The translations under genes and the position numbers were made by a program. A stretch of DNA of 64,000 bases, from the NCBI GenBank assembly GCA_016219005.1, contig JACRCN010000067.1:1-64000 (forward strand), in the 5' to 3' direction. The notes below the pieces were generated by a model, which searched no databases, was not told where the DNA came from, and saw nothing but the letters and a program-made list of their open reading frames with translations. This document shows positions 53,219 through 60,795 of the stretch, piece by piece (the stretch's first letter is position 1; each line of letters begins with the position of its first letter). Source of the DNA: Deltaproteobacteria bacterium. GTDB lineage: Bacteria; Desulfobacterota; Desulfobacteria; Desulfobacterales; SpSt-501.

Positions 53219-53554
53219 ATGAACAGGATTTTCAGAGATTCCCTTGCGGTTACCGGTGTTCGAGGCGTCATGCTCTATTCTGCCGATGAAAAACTCGTTT
53301 ATTCGGAATTCAGCCGGCCCCTGCATTCAGACCCTGAAAGGAGTGTGGAATGGGCTCTTTTCGTGAGCTCACTCAACAGTATCCAGGAACTCGAATTGCT
53401 ATTCGAGAATAGCCGTCTGTACGTGCGAAAAACCGTTATCGGTCCATTGATCGTTTTTATGGACCTAGTGCCCTCCTCAATGGTCAAGCTCACAACTGAA
53501 ATATTGGCGAATAACCTCCAAAGCAATCGGATTCAAAAGCAATTGGGGGTTTAA
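53219..53554 (+). CDS. Roadblock/LC7-like small protein
   Basis: A 111-residue protein whose size and strand pattern (GVRGVMLYSADEKLVYSEF; RLYVRKTVIGPLIVFMD; C-terminal helix) fit the roadblock/LC7 fold. Roadblock proteins typically regulate Ras-like GTPases such as MglA. No GTPase gene lies in the cassette. It is tightly packed between the DUF4388 and winged-helix genes. The match is structural in style rather than by a strict motif. Confidence 0.5.
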   Translation: MNRIFRDSLAVTGVRGVMLYSADEKLVYSEFSRPLHSDPERSVEWALFVSSLNSIQELELLFENSRLYVRKTVIGPLIVFMDLVPSSMVKLTTEILANNLQSNRIQKQLGV

Positions 53555-53579
53555 ACGAATAAGGGCTCGGAGGCGCATC

Positions 53580-54047
53580 ATGGATGAAAAGCAAACAGGC
53601 AGGCATGTATTCCAACGGCTGCGGTGTTCCGGCGCAGACGACCTAAAACTATCGGGCACAGCCGTCAATATTCTCCTTGAGGTTGACGGTAAGACCAACC
53701 TGGATAAAATCGCGGTACGTACCGGAATGCCGCTTGCGAAAGTACAGGCGGCGGTGACGACACTTATGGAGCAAGGTCTGATCGAGCAGATCCAAACCGC
53801 CGAGCCGATGGTCCCGGTCGATACATTCTCAAAAATCCAGGCTTTCATCGTCAAGGCGATCGGGCCGGTAGGCGAATATCTGCTGGAGGAAAAAACTGAG
53901 GACATGGGCCATTCGATTGCAAAGTTCCCGCTGCACCTGCTGCCCGAACTTGTTGAAAATATCGCTCAGGAAATCCGGCGCCCGGACATCTCGCTCTCTT
54001 TCAAGCGGCAAATGATTGAACTTATCCAGACACTAAATCGGCAATAA
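53580..54047 (+). CDS. Winged-helix-like small protein of the cassette
   Basis: A 155-residue protein. Residues about 18-62 read as a winged helix: SGTAVNILLEVDGKTNLDKIAVRTGMPLAKVQAAVTTL followed by LIEQI. The C-terminal 80 residues are helical. It may bind DNA or mediate protein contacts, as winged helices in DUF4388 proteins do. It lies 25 bases after the roadblock-like gene and 39 bases before the Cache-HAMP gene. Confidence 0.55.
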   Translation: MDEKQTGRHVFQRLRCSGADDLKLSGTAVNILLEVDGKTNLDKIAVRTGMPLAKVQAAVTTLMEQGLIEQIQTAEPMVPVDTFSKIQAFIVKAIGPVGEYLLEEKTEDMGHSIAKFPLHLLPELVENIAQEIRRPDISLSFKRQMIELIQTLNRQ

Positions 54048-54086
54048 CGTGTTTATTTATAAAACCATTGAAAGGAGTCCGGCAAC

Positions 54087-55526
54087 ATGAACGTCCAATG
54101 CTCGAACTGTCGAAAAGAATTCAAAATAGTGGATCCGCAAAAACTTGACGGCTCTCGCAAAACAATAACATTTAAATGCTCTAGCTGCGGGAAAAAGGAA
54201 GTTTTGTCCAAAAGCGAAAATGAATCCTGGCCTCAGTACCTCAGTCATCGTTCACGCCCGTCCGCGGTGCCTGTGTCGAGACTCTCCTCACGGGATTTTC
54301 GGACCGCAGGTCCGGTTTCCGGGACCGCAGTCGATGAGTCGGCACAGGCTAATTCCAAAGCGGACCGGCCTATCCAGATGGATATTCCCTCGGAGGAACC
54401 GCCCAAAAGGCGATTTGTGTTTTCCGGCCTCACCGGAAAGGTCGTTATCCTGATGCTATTCGTCAGTCTGCTGCCGTTAGGAATTTATGCGACTGTCATC
54501 AGCCGTGCGACGGTTCAGCGCATCGAAGATGACACCGACAGGGTTGGTCAGCAAATCACAATTGGACTGGCTGGCCATGTTAACGAATGGATGGACAAAA
54601 ACCTGCGGATCTTGCAGACGGCAGCTCAGCTTCCCGACATCCAGACAATGCAGCCCGCTATACAGGAGCCGATCCTGAAGGCCGTTAATGCCAACTATCC
54701 GTGGAAGTATGTGGTGTTTACGGTCGATGCTGCGGGGCAGAACATTGCGCGAAGCGATGGGCTGCGCTTGATAGACTATTCGGACCGCCATTACTATAAG
54801 GCCGTCGTTCTCGAAATGAAGCCGTTTGCATGGCAGAGCCTGCTCGGGCGCACAAACAAGAAGCCCGCGCTTATCCTCTCTGTGCCGATCAAACGGGACG
54901 GTAAGGTCATTGGTGCGCTTTGTTCGGGCATGGCGGTCGAAGAAATTTCAGACAACATTGTGAAATGGCGACTTGGACAGACAGGCCATGCGTTTCTGCT
55001 GGACCAAACCGGCAAGGTCGTTGCTCACCAGGTGGATGAGTTCGTGCAGACCGAAAAAAACCTCAGTAATCATCCGCTCATTGCGAACTTCAAAAAGGGG
55101 CAGGTTGGCTCGCAGCGATTTACCGAAAACGGTGTTGATAAGGTCGGATTCGTCCGCGAAACCCAGTGGCTCTGGAAGGTAGTAATCCAGCAGGACGAAA
55201 GCGAGATATTTGCGATTCTTCACCAGGCAAATCAATTTGCATGGACGCTTCTTGCGATTGCCGTCGTGCTCGTCATTGTGGTCGCGACTCTTGCCAGCCG
55301 GGCCATTGTGCGCCCGATCAAGCAACTCACCAAAGCGGCAGAAAAAATTTCAACCGGCGATTTGGAGGTTCAAATTGACATCAGCTCGAAAAACGAGATC
55401 GGCGAGCTTGCGACCGCAATCCGCCGAATGCAGGATTCCATTCGCTTCGCGATCGATCGTTTGAGACGGGCCCGCGGTACGCGGCCGGCGCCACTGCCGG
55501 ATGCCGTGTCGCAAGCTCCGTTCTGA
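54087..55526 (+). CDS. Zinc-ribbon, dCache and HAMP transmembrane protein without output domain
   Basis: A 479-residue protein. The N terminus is an MJ0042-type zinc ribbon (CSNCRKEF...CSSCGKKE, two CxxC pairs). After a linker come TM1 (about 113-137), a periplasmic double-Cache domain (about 140-375, with VFTVDAAGQNIARSD and DRHYYKAV), TM2 (about 380-402) and HAMP (about 403-455). It stops about 25 residues after the HAMP, with no methyl-accepting, kinase or cyclase domain. GGAG precedes the ATG. The signal must be passed to a separate protein, possibly through the zinc ribbon and the cassette proteins. This is the last gene of the cassette. Confidence 0.8.
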   Translation: MNVQCSNCRKEFKIVDPQKLDGSRKTITFKCSSCGKKEVLSKSENESWPQYLSHRSRPSAVPVSRLSSRDFRTAGPVSGTAVDESAQANSKADRPIQMDIPSEEPPKRRFVFSGLTGKVVILMLFVSLLPLGIYATVISRATVQRIEDDTDRVGQQITIGLAGHVNEWMDKNLRILQTAAQLPDIQTMQPAIQEPILKAVNANYPWKYVVFTVDAAGQNIARSDGLRLIDYSDRHYYKAVVLEMKPFAWQSLLGRTNKKPALILSVPIKRDGKVIGALCSGMAVEEISDNIVKWRLGQTGHAFLLDQTGKVVAHQVDEFVQTEKNLSNHPLIANFKKGQVGSQRFTENGVDKVGFVRETQWLWKVVIQQDESEIFAILHQANQFAWTLLAIAVVLVIVVATLASRAIVRPIKQLTKAAEKISTGDLEVQIDISSKNEIGELATAIRRMQDSIRFAIDRLRRARGTRPAPLPDAVSQAPF

Positions 55527-55765
55527 AGAAGGGTACCGGGTTTTTAGCCCTTGCGGTCAGAAAAACGACCAGTGACAGGCCGGGACAAACCAAGTGCGGT
55601 ACACAAAGACGCGAAAAATGCTTCGGCTGCTGGTTGGCGGTTATTTCCTGCGCTGATTGAAGAAGCAGGAACCATGGTGATGAGGGTCGATCATTTGGAT
55701 ACATGCATTGAGCGCTGCCATGTCCCAACATGCATGTCAGATTGCCGGGGCCTTGGGTTAACAGA
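55527..55765. other. Intergenic region after the signalling cassette
   Basis: 239 bases with no gene, site or hairpin recognised before the family-A element. Confidence 0.4.
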
Positions 55766-55900
55766 GTGTTGAAAAACCGCGCCTGAGGCCGGGAACCCTG
55801 GTTGTGCGGCTTTTGTAAATGCGCACATATCTTCGAATATGCTGCGCTTTCCAAAACGCCGCACGCCTCGGCTGGCGACCTGATGCTTGTTTTTCAACAC
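55766..55900 (+). repeat. MITE-like element, family A, copy 2
   Basis: A 135-base element with perfect 12-base terminal inverted repeats GTGTTGAAAAAC (55766-55777) and GTTTTTCAACAC (55889-55900). It is the best-preserved copy in the window. A receiver-domain remnant adjoins its right end. Confidence 0.85.
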
Positions 55901-56170
55901 CCTTTTAATGCCAATCTCAGCGGAGGTTACAGCTGGTCTTCCGGGCCGGTTTTGACAGGAGGCACGCTCCGAAATCGGTCCCAATTCGCCATATCCGCCT
56001 GAAATGAGAATCTTCAGGTCCGGGTCCAGTTGCTTGAGCTGTTGAGAAACTGATCGGGCATTAGGGCCTTCCATCCCATAGCCTAAGATTGCCAAATCAA
56101 TGGCTCCTTGCTGCTCCTCAACGATTCCGGTTATTCCAAGTGAGTTTGGGTCATGCGCTTCCCATGCAAC
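55901..56170 (-). pseudogene. Truncated receiver-domain remnant
   Basis: On the minus strand, sequence upstream of the family-A element reads IDLAILGYGMEGPNARSVSQ and then LDPDLKILISGGYGE, the beta-3 to beta-4 part of a receiver domain of a hybrid kinase; the phosphoacceptor Asp position reads Gly. No kinase part or clean start precedes it, and after ISGGYGE the text loses similarity. It is a decayed fragment cut off near the element. Confidence 0.55.
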
Positions 56171-56212
56171 ATAACTTACTAAAAATAAACGAAATCTTAT
56201 CTGAAAATTTCC

Positions 56213-56239
56213 TCAAGTTTTTGATGCCGAAGTCGATAT
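56213..56239 (+). promoter_or_regulatory. FliA (sigma-28) promoter of the chemoreceptor gene
   Basis: TCAAGTTT, 11 bases, GTCGATAT. Against TAAAGTTT-N11-GCCGATAA this matches seven of eight and six of eight bases with the exact spacing, and lies about 100 bases before a methyl-accepting protein gene, a typical FliA target. Confidence 0.65.
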
Positions 56240-56339
56240 TACAGCTATGTAATGAATAAAGCGGTTAGTTGAAACCTTCGACGAATCGGGTAGGTAGGCA
56301 CACTCGCTCAACGGTGGGATCTGAAGAGAGGAGATGGTT

Positions 56340-58175
56340 ATGAAACGAATGAGCCTGGGAAAAAAATTGGTTTGCGGCGGACTTGTGATCCTGTTGCTTC
56401 CTCTCGTGGGACTTGGAGCCTTCAGCGTGTATTGGTCATCCTCGTCCATGCAGAACATGGCCGGCGAACAACTAGAAAGCTTGCGCGATATAGTTCTCGA
56501 ACAAGTCAATTCGACCCTCAAAGAGCAAGCCGATCTGCTGAGTAACGCGGCAGCCCGTGACGGGCTCATCCAGGAGACGTTGCGATCGATCGCGGAGAGC
56601 GGAGTCTATGAGCTCGCAGATTTCAAACTGAAAACCAATACCACCATTTTTCATGACAAGAACACTTATGAGTTTTTCCTGATGACGGACACCAAAGGAG
56701 TAGTGGCGGGAGATACCCTGCAGGGCACTTTCAAGGGAAAGGACATCTCCGGGGAGGATTACATAAAAAGGGCTCTCCAAAAACAGACCGCGATCGGAGA
56801 CGTTCGAATCTCGGACACGACCCATGAGGCCTATATCGTGATGGCATCCCCTTTGGTTTATAAAGATAAATTCATAGGTGTGGGGGCGGCCGGCTGGCGA
56901 ATTCAGCTATTGAACGAGAAGATGAACCGAATCCGGATCGGCCGCAGCGGCAAGGTGATGATCGCAGACCGGTCCGGCAATTTGATTGTGCATCCGGATA
57001 AGGAAAAGGTACTGAAGGTTAAGATTGACCAAATTAAAGGCATGGAGCGGGTAGCCAAAGAGGCAATGAGCGGGCAGGCCGGCACCTTGCGGGTCAGCTC
57101 AGATGATGGTGACTTGGTGGCTAGCTACGCGCCGGTCCCGGATGTACAGTGGAGCCTGGCCCTGGTTCAGCCTGAATCCGAGATTCAGGCACCGATTGTC
57201 CATATGCGCAATCTTCTCGCCGTGGCCGTTTTAGGACTATTCGTGCTTGTGGCCGCACTCATTACCTGGGTGATACGCCGAGAAATCAATCGGCCGATCC
57301 AACGAATTGTTGCGCGTCTTGGCAAAGGCGCCGATGAAGTGGCGGCAGCTGCCTCCCAGTTGTCCAATGCCAGCAAGTCGCTGGCGGACCAATCGACCGA
57401 ACAAGCCGCCTCCTTGGAGGAAACCACCGCCTCGCTCGAAGAGATGGCCTCTATGACCAAGCAGAACGCGGATCATGCAGGAGAGGCGGATAGACTCATG
57501 CAAGAGGCAAATCAGGCAGTAGATGATGCAGGCACCTGCATAAAGAGTCTGAATGAGTCAATGACGGAGATATCCGAATCGAGTTCTGAAATTTCACGCA
57601 TCATTAAAACTATTGACGAAATCGCTTTCCAGACCAATCTGCTGGCGCTGAACGCAGCCGTGGAAGCTGCCCGCGCAGGTCAGGCGGGGGCAGGGTTTGC
57701 CGTCGTGGCCGATGAAGTGCGGGCGCTTGCCATCAAGGCTGCCGATTCTGCACGGAACACCGCTACCCTGATCGAAGGGACCATTACAAAAATCGGCAAC
57801 GGATCCGGGGACCTCAAAAAGACGGTTGATAAATTCAAGGATGTCACTTCAAAGACTGACAAGGTCGGCCAGTTGCTGAGGGAAATTACGGCTGCATCAA
57901 ATGAGCAGGTCCAGGGAATTGCGCAGATCAACAAGGCCGCAGGCGAAATGGACAAAACGGTTCAGCAAAACGCCGCCAGTGCCGAGCAATCGGCTTCCGC
58001 GTCAACCGAGCTGAATGTCCAGTCCGATGCGGTCCGGACAGTCGTGCAGGAATTGGAGTCCATGGTGGGCCTGTCCCGGGGATTGGAATCGGAAGAAACG
58101 GCTCACGCTTCAATCCGGACCGGGCAATCCCGCAGTAGCGCGAAACACGAAGGGGCGGCTGGACTTGAAGCCTGA
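56340..58175 (+). CDS. Methyl-accepting chemotaxis protein with Cache sensor
   Basis: A 611-residue chemoreceptor: TM1 (about 10-32), periplasmic double-Cache region (about 35-280), TM2 (about 287-310), HAMP-like linker and a C-terminal signalling domain (about 340-590). The hairpin tip reads [37 protein letters not shown] in consecutive pieces, the hallmark of MCPs. The ATG at 56340 has GAGGAG seven bases upstream; the ATG at 56334 is an alternative. A FliA-like promoter precedes it. The ligand is unknown. A damaged PilZ gene follows. Confidence 0.95.
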   Translation: MKRMSLGKKLVCGGLVILLLPLVGLGAFSVYWSSSSMQNMAGEQLESLRDIVLEQVNSTLKEQADLLSNAAARDGLIQETLRSIAESGVYELADFKLKTNTTIFHDKNTYEFFLMTDTKGVVAGDTLQGTFKGKDISGEDYIKRALQKQTAIGDVRISDTTHEAYIVMASPLVYKDKFIGVGAAGWRIQLLNEKMNRIRIGRSGKVMIADRSGNLIVHPDKEKVLKVKIDQIKGMERVAKEAMSGQAGTLRVSSDDGDLVASYAPVPDVQWSLALVQPESEIQAPIVHMRNLLAVAVLGLFVLVAALITWVIRREINRPIQRIVARLGKGADEVAAAASQLSNASKSLADQSTEQAASLEETTASLEEMASMTKQNADHAGEADRLMQEANQAVDDAGTCIKSLNESMTEISESSSEISRIIKTIDEIAFQTNLLALNAAVEAARAGQAGAGFAVVADEVRALAIKAADSARNTATLIEGTITKIGNGSGDLKKTVDKFKDVTSKTDKVGQLLREITAASNEQVQGIAQINKAAGEMDKTVQQNAASAEQSASASTELNVQSDAVRTVVQELESMVGLSRGLESEETAHASIRTGQSRSSAKHEGAAGLEA

Positions 58176-58223
58176 TTCGGCGAGTCCGTTTCTGGTATCC
58201 ATCAACAATAGAAGGTCTGCCGC

Positions 58224-58570
58224 ATGGGCCAGAATCCGATAAATGAAAGGCGGCGCTACTTCAGATTGGAATATCCTGCCGCCGAGCGACCCACGGTGCG
58301 GTACAAGGGCAGTGATTACAGGGTCTCTCAAGTCTCAGAGGGTGGAGTCAAGATCCTTCTGGATCGCCGTTGTGCAGTCCGCGTAGGCCAGTTTTTCGCC
58401 GGCGCTATCCGTTTCAAAGACGGGGGCTCGTTCCGATTGTGGGGGTCGTGGTGAGGTTTGACGAAAGGGAGCTGGTCGTCAAGCTCACGATAGGCATCGG
58501 TTTCAATCGCATGATGGCCGAGCAGAGGCGCATCCGACAGAAATATCCGATGTTTTTCGATAAGGAATAA
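58224..58570 (+). pseudogene. PilZ-domain protein gene with a -1 frameshift
   Basis: The first frame (from ATG 58224) reads INERRRYFRLEYP, then VSEGGVKILL, the RxxxR and D/NxSxxG-type elements of a c-di-GMP-binding PilZ domain, and stops at 58452. Near 58430-58440 the second frame takes over with VPIVGVVVRFDERELVVKL and runs to 58570, exactly the missing last strand and helix of a PilZ domain. One base lost near the G run at 58424-58428 would explain it. It may be a pseudogene or a sequencing error. The intact protein would be about 115 residues. Confidence 0.75.
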
Positions 58571-58627
58571 AAGCTGTAGCCACATTGCAGCGGTACGTAG
58601 CCCCCGGCCAATAATAGGACGGCATTG

Positions 58628-58719
58628 TGTTTGGAAAGCGCGGCATATCGAGCGATATGTGAGCATTTACAAAAGCCGCACAACGCCGGTTCCCGGCCTT
58701 AGGCGCGGTTTTTCAACAC
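58628..58719 (-). repeat. MITE-like element, family A, copy 3 (truncated)
   Basis: In inverted orientation to copies 1 and 2. The right end GTTTTTCAACAC (58708-58719) and the internal TTGGAAAGCGC, GCATTTACAAAAGCCGCAC and GTTCCCGGCC blocks are kept; about 40 bases of the other end are missing. Confidence 0.75.
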
Positions 58720-59092
58720 TCTGTTACGAGTCTTCGGCGAGCTTTCTGCCCGGGGTCTGTCCAAGAGGAGAATGCCAGCGGATTCTGGGCGGAAGGTGGT
58801 AGGTCGGAGTTCTCCTGAATTGAAGTATCGACATTTCCCCACCAGACTTTGGCACTAATTTCCAAACCCCTTCCCCATTCGATATACCACCTCCTTGCTT
58901 CACCCCGTCATTAAACCTGTACACGGCACCCCTGAACACACTCCCTCGCCAACTGTGTGAAATTGGCTACGGGCAGCCGCAAAATTTGGATAAGAGCGTA
59001 GGTATTTCGATTGATCCGGAGTCCGTTACCCATTCTCAAGTTTTTCCCGGACCATGCCGATGTAAAAAGAAATCCAAAGTGGAGGACCATCG
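58720..59092. other. Intergenic region, no gene recognised
   Basis: 373 bases between the truncated element and the metallophosphoesterase gene. No open frame with recognisable content and no clear promoter were seen. Confidence 0.4.
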
Positions 59093-60490
59093 ATGAAACT
59101 GTCTGAAATGTTGAAGCCTGGTACGCGGGTGCGGTTTGGACGTGTACAGGCAAGAAGCGAGGATGACGTGATGCTTACCAGAAGAAACTTCATGAAAATA
59201 GCCCTCGTTTCTGCGACGACCTTATCGCTTGGGCTGCAGGTCGGATGCGACGGCAACGGCGAGAGCGATGACGCCGATCCCGTAGAATTTACGCTAATCA
59301 GCGACGCTCATCTCTATGATTCGAGGCTCGGCATCACCGGCGCAGCCTTCGAGGAGTATCTCGCCACCGACCCGAAGCTCCTGTGCGAGAGCGAGGCCAT
59401 CCTGAAGTCCGCTGTCGACTCGATCAAGAGCTCAAGCGCCCAGTTCGTCCTTATTTGCGGCGACATGACCAAGGACGGCGAAAGGGACTGCCACGAGCTA
59501 ATGGCCAGCTACCTTGCCCAGCTCAGGGCCGCCGGCAAGATGGTTTACGTCGTTCCCGGCAACCATGACGTGGACAATCCCGAAGCCTACTCCTACAGCG
59601 GGAGCACGCAGACCCCGGTGCCGAACGTGACCCCTGAGGAATTCACCGACATCTACTGGGATTACGGCTACAGCGCGGCGATCGCCCGCGACCCCAATTC
59701 CCTGAGTTACGTGGCTGAACCAACGGAGGGCTACTGGCTTCTGGCCATGGACTCCTGCATCTACAAGAACAACACGAGCGGCAAGCCGAACACCGCCGGG
59801 GCATTTTCCGACCAGACCCTGGATTGGATCCGCGCCAGGTTGGCCGAGGCCAGTCAGCAAAACAAGATCGTTCTCGGCCTCATGCACCACGGCTTGGTCG
59901 AGCACTTCACCGGCCAGGCCACTCTTTTCCCCGGATTCGTCATCAATGACTGGGAGAACCTTTCCCAGATCCTTGCCCAGGACGGCCTGCGGTACGTCTT
60001 CACCGGCCACTTCCACGCCACGGATTGCACGGAGCGGACGTGGACCGATACCGGCGACCAGCTCTACGACATAGAGACCGGCTCCCCTGTGAGCTCTCCC
60101 TGCGCCTACCGGCAGGTCCGCATCGAGAACGGCGTCATGGACATCGACACGATCAGGATCACGAGCATCGACTACGATACCGGGTCGGCGACTTTCCAGG
60201 AATACGCACGGGACTATGCGATGCAAAAAGGCCAAAACATGTTCGTGGGCATGTTCATGTCCCCGCCCTACAACCTGACCCAGGCGGAGGCCGAGGGGTT
60301 CACGCCAACCTTCATGAACGCCTTGCTGGCCCACTATGGCGGCGACGAGTCGCCCGACGCCTCGACCCTATCCACTATCCAGACCCTTCTGGGCAGTTCG
60401 GACCCCACGGACATTGAACTCGGCCAGTTCCTCTCAACCCTTTGGACCGACCTGACTCCAGAGGACAACTCCCTGAATGTCCCCATGTAG
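59093..60490 (+). CDS. Tat-exported lipoprotein-like metallophosphoesterase
   Basis: A 465-residue calcineurin-type phosphoesterase. The N terminus has a twin-arginine motif (LTRRNFMKIAL, residues about 28-38) followed by a Cys in LQVGCDGN that could be lipidated. All metal-binding motifs are present: SDAHL, GDMTKDGE, GNHD, LMHHGL and GHFHA. ATG 59171, which begins right at the signal, is an equally plausible start. The substrate, a phosphodiester or phosphomonoester outside the cytoplasm, is unknown. A large hairpin separates it from the convergent protease gene. Confidence 0.88.
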   Translation: MKLSEMLKPGTRVRFGRVQARSEDDVMLTRRNFMKIALVSATTLSLGLQVGCDGNGESDDADPVEFTLISDAHLYDSRLGITGAAFEEYLATDPKLLCESEAILKSAVDSIKSSSAQFVLICGDMTKDGERDCHELMASYLAQLRAAGKMVYVVPGNHDVDNPEAYSYSGSTQTPVPNVTPEEFTDIYWDYGYSAAIARDPNSLSYVAEPTEGYWLLAMDSCIYKNNTSGKPNTAGAFSDQTLDWIRARLAEASQQNKIVLGLMHHGLVEHFTGQATLFPGFVINDWENLSQILAQDGLRYVFTGHFHATDCTERTWTDTGDQLYDIETGSPVSSPCAYRQVRIENGVMDIDTIRITSIDYDTGSATFQEYARDYAMQKGQNMFVGMFMSPPYNLTQAEAEGFTPTFMNALLAHYGGDESPDASTLSTIQTLLGSSDPTDIELGQFLSTLWTDLTPEDNSLNVPM

Positions 60491-60795
60491 CATTGCGCCC
60501 TTTCCGTGCGGCCGCTCTCGTGGTTCGCGGCGCGTCCTTCCGGTGAGACCGTGGACGACGCCGGCCGCATGGACGCCCTGACCTGCCTCGTGGAGGAAGT
60601 GAGTCCGCGCCACGAAAAAGGCCCCGCCGGCGCGAACCGGCGGGGCCTTGATCTTCAGAGCAGCAGGCGGGTTAGCGGATGAAGAGCATCTCCATGCAGG
60701 AGGGCAGGCAGATGTGGATTGCGACGGATAATCTCAACCATGGTTAGCTGGCCGGCCATGAGACGTGCTTCCTCCGATTCCATGGCAGTATGACC
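60491..60795. other. Convergent intergenic region
   Basis: 305 bases between two convergent genes. Only the bidirectional terminator at 60618-60649 was recognised. Confidence 0.5.
60618..60649. terminator. Bidirectional terminator
   Basis: AAGGCCCCGCCGG and CCGGCGGGGCCTT pair over 13 bases with a six-base loop. A tract of five A (60615-60619) lies on the left flank, giving a U run for the minus-strand transcript. It can serve both convergent genes. Confidence 0.8.
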
